DNA of 15,430 nt from Clostridium sp. CAG:389 (GTDB lineage Bacteria > Bacillota > Clostridia > TANB77 > CAG-508). How positions within the stretch are numbered: the first letter of the stretch is position 1; each line of letters starts with the position of its first letter. This document shows, in pieces, positions 13,042 to 15,430 of the stretch. Under the pieces are notes generated by a model. The model saw only the letters and a list, made by a program, of their open reading frames with translations. It made no database searches and was not told the origin of the DNA. The stretch spans positions 1-15,430 of the forward strand of contig FR901958.1 in assembly GCA_000438255.1 (NCBI GenBank). Reading direction: 5' to 3'. A program made the translations under genes and the position numbers.

Positions 13042-13815
13042 GTGGGAAAAGTAATATCAGTAGCAAATCAAAAAGGTGGAGTAGGAAAAACAACAACAAC
13101 AATAAATCTAAGTACAATGCTTGCAAAAAAAGGAAAAAAAGTATTATTAATTGATGCAGACCCACAAGGGAATGCTACAAGTGGTGTTGGAGCTGAAAAA
13201 GATGTAGAATTTTCAACATATGATATTCTAGCAACAGATGCAGGAATGGAACAAGCATTAGAAAAAACAATGATCAAAAATCTACTAGTTTGTCCATCAG
13301 ATATAAACTTAGCAGGAGCAGAAGTTGAATTGGTATCTATGATGTCACGAGAACAAAGATTAAAAGAAAAATTAGAAGATATTAAAGATAGCTTTGACTA
13401 TATATTAATAGATTGTCCTCCATCATTAGGATTAATTACATTAAATGCCTTTACTGCATCAGACAGTGTTTTAATACCAGTACAATGTGAATATTATGCG
13501 CTAGAAGGATTAGGACAATTAATAAATACTATAAATTTAGTAAAAAAACATTTAAATAAAAACTTGGAAGTAGAAGGTGCACTTCTTACAATGTATGATG
13601 CTAGAACAAATTTATCTAATCAAGTTGTAAAAGAAGTAAAAAAATATTTTGGTGAGAAAGTTTATAAAACAGTTATACCAAGAAATGTAAGACTAAGCGA
13701 GGCACCAAGCTATGGAATGCCTATAACAGAATATGATCCACGTTCAAAAGGAGCTAAAAGTTACGAGAAATTTACAAAAGAATTCTTAAAAATAAATGAT
13801 TCCAGAAATAAATAA
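13042..13815 (+). CDS. parA: Chromosome-partitioning ATPase ParA/Soj
   Basis: This 257-aa ParA-type ATPase binds DNA in its ATP form and, with ParB, moves the replication origin; in B. subtilis Soj also modulates DnaA. The deviant Walker A KGGVGKTT is at 11-18, preceded by ISVANQ. The switch region LIDADPQGN is at 36-44, and Walker B DYILIDCPPSLG follows near residue 118. The conserved TMYDARTNLS and late IPRNVRLSEAPSYGMPI blocks are both intact. I chose GTG 13042 because TGGAGG lies 8 bases ahead and the protein then starts MGKVISVANQ as in the family. The in-frame ATGs at 13012 and 13027 lie upstream of that ribosome binding site. parB follows after 21 bases. Confidence 0.97.
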   Translation: MGKVISVANQKGGVGKTTTTINLSTMLAKKGKKVLLIDADPQGNATSGVGAEKDVEFSTYDILATDAGMEQALEKTMIKNLLVCPSDINLAGAEVELVSMMSREQRLKEKLEDIKDSFDYILIDCPPSLGLITLNAFTASDSVLIPVQCEYYALEGLGQLINTINLVKKHLNKNLEVEGALLTMYDARTNLSNQVVKEVKKYFGEKVYKTVIPRNVRLSEAPSYGMPITEYDPRSKGAKSYEKFTKEFLKINDSRNK

Positions 13816-13836
13816 ATTGAAAGGGAAGTGATATAA

Positions 13837-14688
13837 ATGCCAAAGAAAACAGGTTTGGGAAAAGGATTGGATGCATTATTTGGGCCTACACCAGAAGAAG
13901 AACAAGTGAAAGAGGATGATGTATTAAAAAATTTAAAGATTACAGAAGTAGAACCAAACAGAGAACAACCAAGAAAGAATTTTAATCAAGAAGCATTAGA
14001 AGAATTAGCAGAATCAATAAAAGAATATGGTTTAATCCAACCAATAATTGTAACAGAAAAAGATGGATATTATAGTATTATTGCAGGTGAAAGAAGATGG
14101 AGAGCTTGTAAATTAGCAGGTTTAGAGGAAATACCTGCAATAATTAGAGATGATGATGAAAGAAGAAATAATGAGATAGCTTTAATAGAAAATATACAAA
14201 GAGAAGATTTAAATCCTTATGAAAAAGCATTAGGAATAAAAAATTTGATACAAGCATATAACTTGACACAAGAAGAAGTTGCGAAAAAACTAGGAAAAAG
14301 TAGAAGTGCAATAGCTAATTCAATAAGAGTTTTAAATTTAGAGCCTAGGGTATTAGAGTTTGCAAAACAAGGAAAAATAACAGAAGCTCATTGTAAAGCT
14401 TTACTAAGTATAACAGATCCTGAAAAACAATATTTAACAGCTGTTGATATTATTGAAAGAGGTGCAACTTCAAAGGAACTAGAACAAACAAATAAAATGA
14501 TAAATAAAAAAGAGGTTTCAAAAGAAGAATTAAAAAGAATGAGTATTTTATATAAAGATATTGAAAACACATTCCAAGGATTTTTTGGAACAAAGGTAAA
14601 ATTAGCCCCTGGAAAGAAAAAAGGCAAAATTGTTATAGAATATTCATCAAATGATGATTTGGAAAGAATATTAAATTTAATGAAATAG
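13837..14688 (+). CDS. parB: Chromosome-partitioning protein ParB/Spo0J
   Basis: This 283-aa CTP-dependent DNA clamp loads at parS sites and recruits ParA and SMC. The N-terminal GLGKGLDALFG (6-16) is the segment that stimulates ParA. The CTP-binding part has GERRWR at 84-89 and ENIQREDLNP at 118-127, followed by the helix-turn-helix LTQEEVAKKLGKSRSAIA at 143-160. The C-terminal dimerisation region ends with a KKGKIVIEYSSNDDLERIL block. AAAGGGAAGTGA precedes the ATG. It is cotranscribed with parA and the DUF4446 gene. No canonical 16-bp parS site was seen in this window. Confidence 0.97.
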   Translation: MPKKTGLGKGLDALFGPTPEEEQVKEDDVLKNLKITEVEPNREQPRKNFNQEALEELAESIKEYGLIQPIIVTEKDGYYSIIAGERRWRACKLAGLEEIPAIIRDDDERRNNEIALIENIQREDLNPYEKALGIKNLIQAYNLTQEEVAKKLGKSRSAIANSIRVLNLEPRVLEFAKQGKITEAHCKALLSITDPEKQYLTAVDIIERGATSKELEQTNKMINKKEVSKEELKRMSILYKDIENTFQGFFGTKVKLAPGKKKGKIVIEYSSNDDLERILNLMK

Positions 14689-14702
14689 AAAGGCTTGGTT
14701 AA

Positions 14703-15218
14703 ATGCAAGAATTAATGAATTTTTTGAGAACAGATAATTATTTGCTAATTTTGAGTATTTTAGTAGTTTTATTATTTATAGGTTTTGTAGTATTGCTAAT
14801 AAGTAATATGAATTTAAAAAATAAATATAAAAAATTTATGCATAAATTAGGAAATGGTAAAAATTTAGAAGAAGACTTAGAAAATTTTATGTATAAGGTT
14901 GATAGAGTTGAAAAAGAAAATTTAGAAATAATGGATTTTTGCAGAAATTTAGATGAAAGTTTAAGCAGATGTGTTCAAAAAATTGGAATTGTTAGATATA
15001 GTGCTTTTAAAGATACTGGAAGTGATTTAAGTTTTGCTGTGGCATTATTAGATGAAGAAAATTCGGGTGTTGTTTTTAATGGTATCTATTCAAGAGAAAT
15101 GTCTAATATTTATGCAAAACCTGTTGAAAAAGGAAATTCATCATATACTTTATCAGATGAAGAAGCAGAAGCAATTAACAAAGCAATTAATTCTAATAAT
15201 ATATATAGAGGAAAATAA
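14703..15218 (+). CDS. DUF4446 family membrane-anchored protein
   Basis: This 171-aa protein starts with one hydrophobic helix (about 11-34), followed by a charged, probably coiled-coil stretch (about 37-85). It ends in a conserved globular domain containing VQKIGIVRYSAFKDTGSDL, FAVALLD and SGVVFNGIYSRE. The C-terminal domain is that of the DUF4446 family, which is commonly encoded next to parB in Clostridia. Its biochemical function is not known. The single N-terminal anchor suggests that the domain faces the cytoplasm. AAAGG lies ahead of the ATG, 14 bases after parB, so it belongs to the parAB operon. The position suggests a role near chromosome segregation or sporulation, but that is inference from neighbours only. 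Confidence 0.9.
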   Translation: MQELMNFLRTDNYLLILSILVVLLFIGFVVLLISNMNLKNKYKKFMHKLGNGKNLEEDLENFMYKVDRVEKENLEIMDFCRNLDESLSRCVQKIGIVRYSAFKDTGSDLSFAVALLDEENSGVVFNGIYSREMSNIYAKPVEKGNSSYTLSDEEAEAINKAINSNNIYRGK

Positions 15219-15272
15219 AAATAAACTACAATTAAAGGTGGTTGACAAAATAAAAAAATATTAAAAAATCTA

Positions 15273-15301
15273 TTGACAAATGTTTTTATAAATGTTAATA
15301 T
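15273..15301 (+). promoter_or_regulatory. Promoter of the tRNA-Ser gene
   Basis: Perfect TTGACA at 15273-15278 is followed after 17 bases by TAATAT at 15296-15301 (with TATAAA overlapping at 15299-15304). The tRNA begins about 40 bases after the expected transcript start. A second TTGACA at 15242-15247 has no suitable -10 partner. Confidence 0.65.
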
Positions 15302-15345
15302 AAATACTGTCGTTAGGCAACTTTAAAAATATTTGTCTAAAATAT

Positions 15346-15430
15346 GGAGAGGTGGTCGAGTTGGTTTATGGCACCAGTCTTGAAAATTGGCGTAGGTTAA
15401 TAGCCTACCGTGGGTTCGAATCCCACCCTC
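15346..15430 (+). tRNA. tRNA-Ser (UGA), 3' end cut by the window edge
   Basis: This is a class II tRNA with a long variable arm. The 5' acceptor strand is GGAGAGG. The anticodon stem CCAGT / ATTGG encloses the loop CTTGAAA, with anticodon TGA at 15381-15383. The variable arm pairs GTAGG with CCTAC. The T arm is GTGGG TTCGAAT CCCAC. The 3' acceptor strand is present only as CCTC, so its last three bases and the discriminator base lie beyond the window. It reads UCN-type serine codons. Confidence 0.95.

Noticed and set aside
15052..15264. A 70-codon ORF overlapping the end of the DUF4446 gene
   Set aside because: It is another frame of a well-supported gene and continues into the tRNA promoter region, with Lys-rich random content.

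Overview
This window is the replication-origin neighbourhood of a very AT-rich Gram-positive bacterium, most likely an uncultured or little-studied member of the Clostridia. The evidence is the gene order dnaN-dnaA | rpmH-rnpA-yidD-yidC ... jag-mnmE-mnmG-rsmG-parA-parB, a DUF4446 gene after parB, a Spo0A-family regulator, strong AGGAGG-type ribosome binding sites, and heavy use of A/T-ending codons. The standard genetic code fits: TGG is used for Trp, and no recognised gene needs TGA as a sense codon.

Layout. Positions 1-391 hold no gene. They contain a T-rich strand, a 10-bp periodic tandem repeat, perfect DnaA boxes, and the dnaN terminator. dnaN and dnaA lie on the minus strand, and the gap between them carries many DnaA boxes plus a DnaA-trio/AT-rich segment that looks like the unwinding site. 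The dnaA-rpmH gap carries another DnaA-box cluster and divergent promoters. Then rpmH, rnpA, yidD and yidC run on the plus strand. The usual yidC-jag junction is interrupted by about 2.1 kb holding an unrecognised 262-aa protein gene (+) and a convergent divergent-Spo0A gene (-), separated by a perfect bidirectional terminator hairpin.

Next comes a candidate promoter, a 56-bp-period repeat leader, jag, a terminator-like hairpin with no room for a promoter behind it, and mnmE. As given, mnmE has a one-base frameshift at its eleventh codon. A 422-bp gap holds two perfect tandem Spo0A (0A) boxes before mnmG. mnmG and rsmG follow and end in a terminator. A 120-bp region with a near-perfect long inverted repeat precedes the promoter of parA-parB-DUF4446. 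The window ends inside a tRNA-Ser(UGA) gene with its own promoter.

How the genes work together. DnaA and DnaN initiate replication and clamp the polymerase at the origin. ParA/ParB segregate the origin. RnpA, MnmE/MnmG and RsmG mature or modify tRNA and rRNA. YidC, YidD and Jag serve membrane-protein insertion and envelope functions. The least ordinary material is regulatory: the three-cluster origin, the Spo0A paralogue with a changed recognition helix, the 0A boxes beside mnmG, the 56-bp repeats before jag, and the long inverted repeat before parA. No wholly new multi-gene system is evident. All calls come from reading the sequence; no database search was done.
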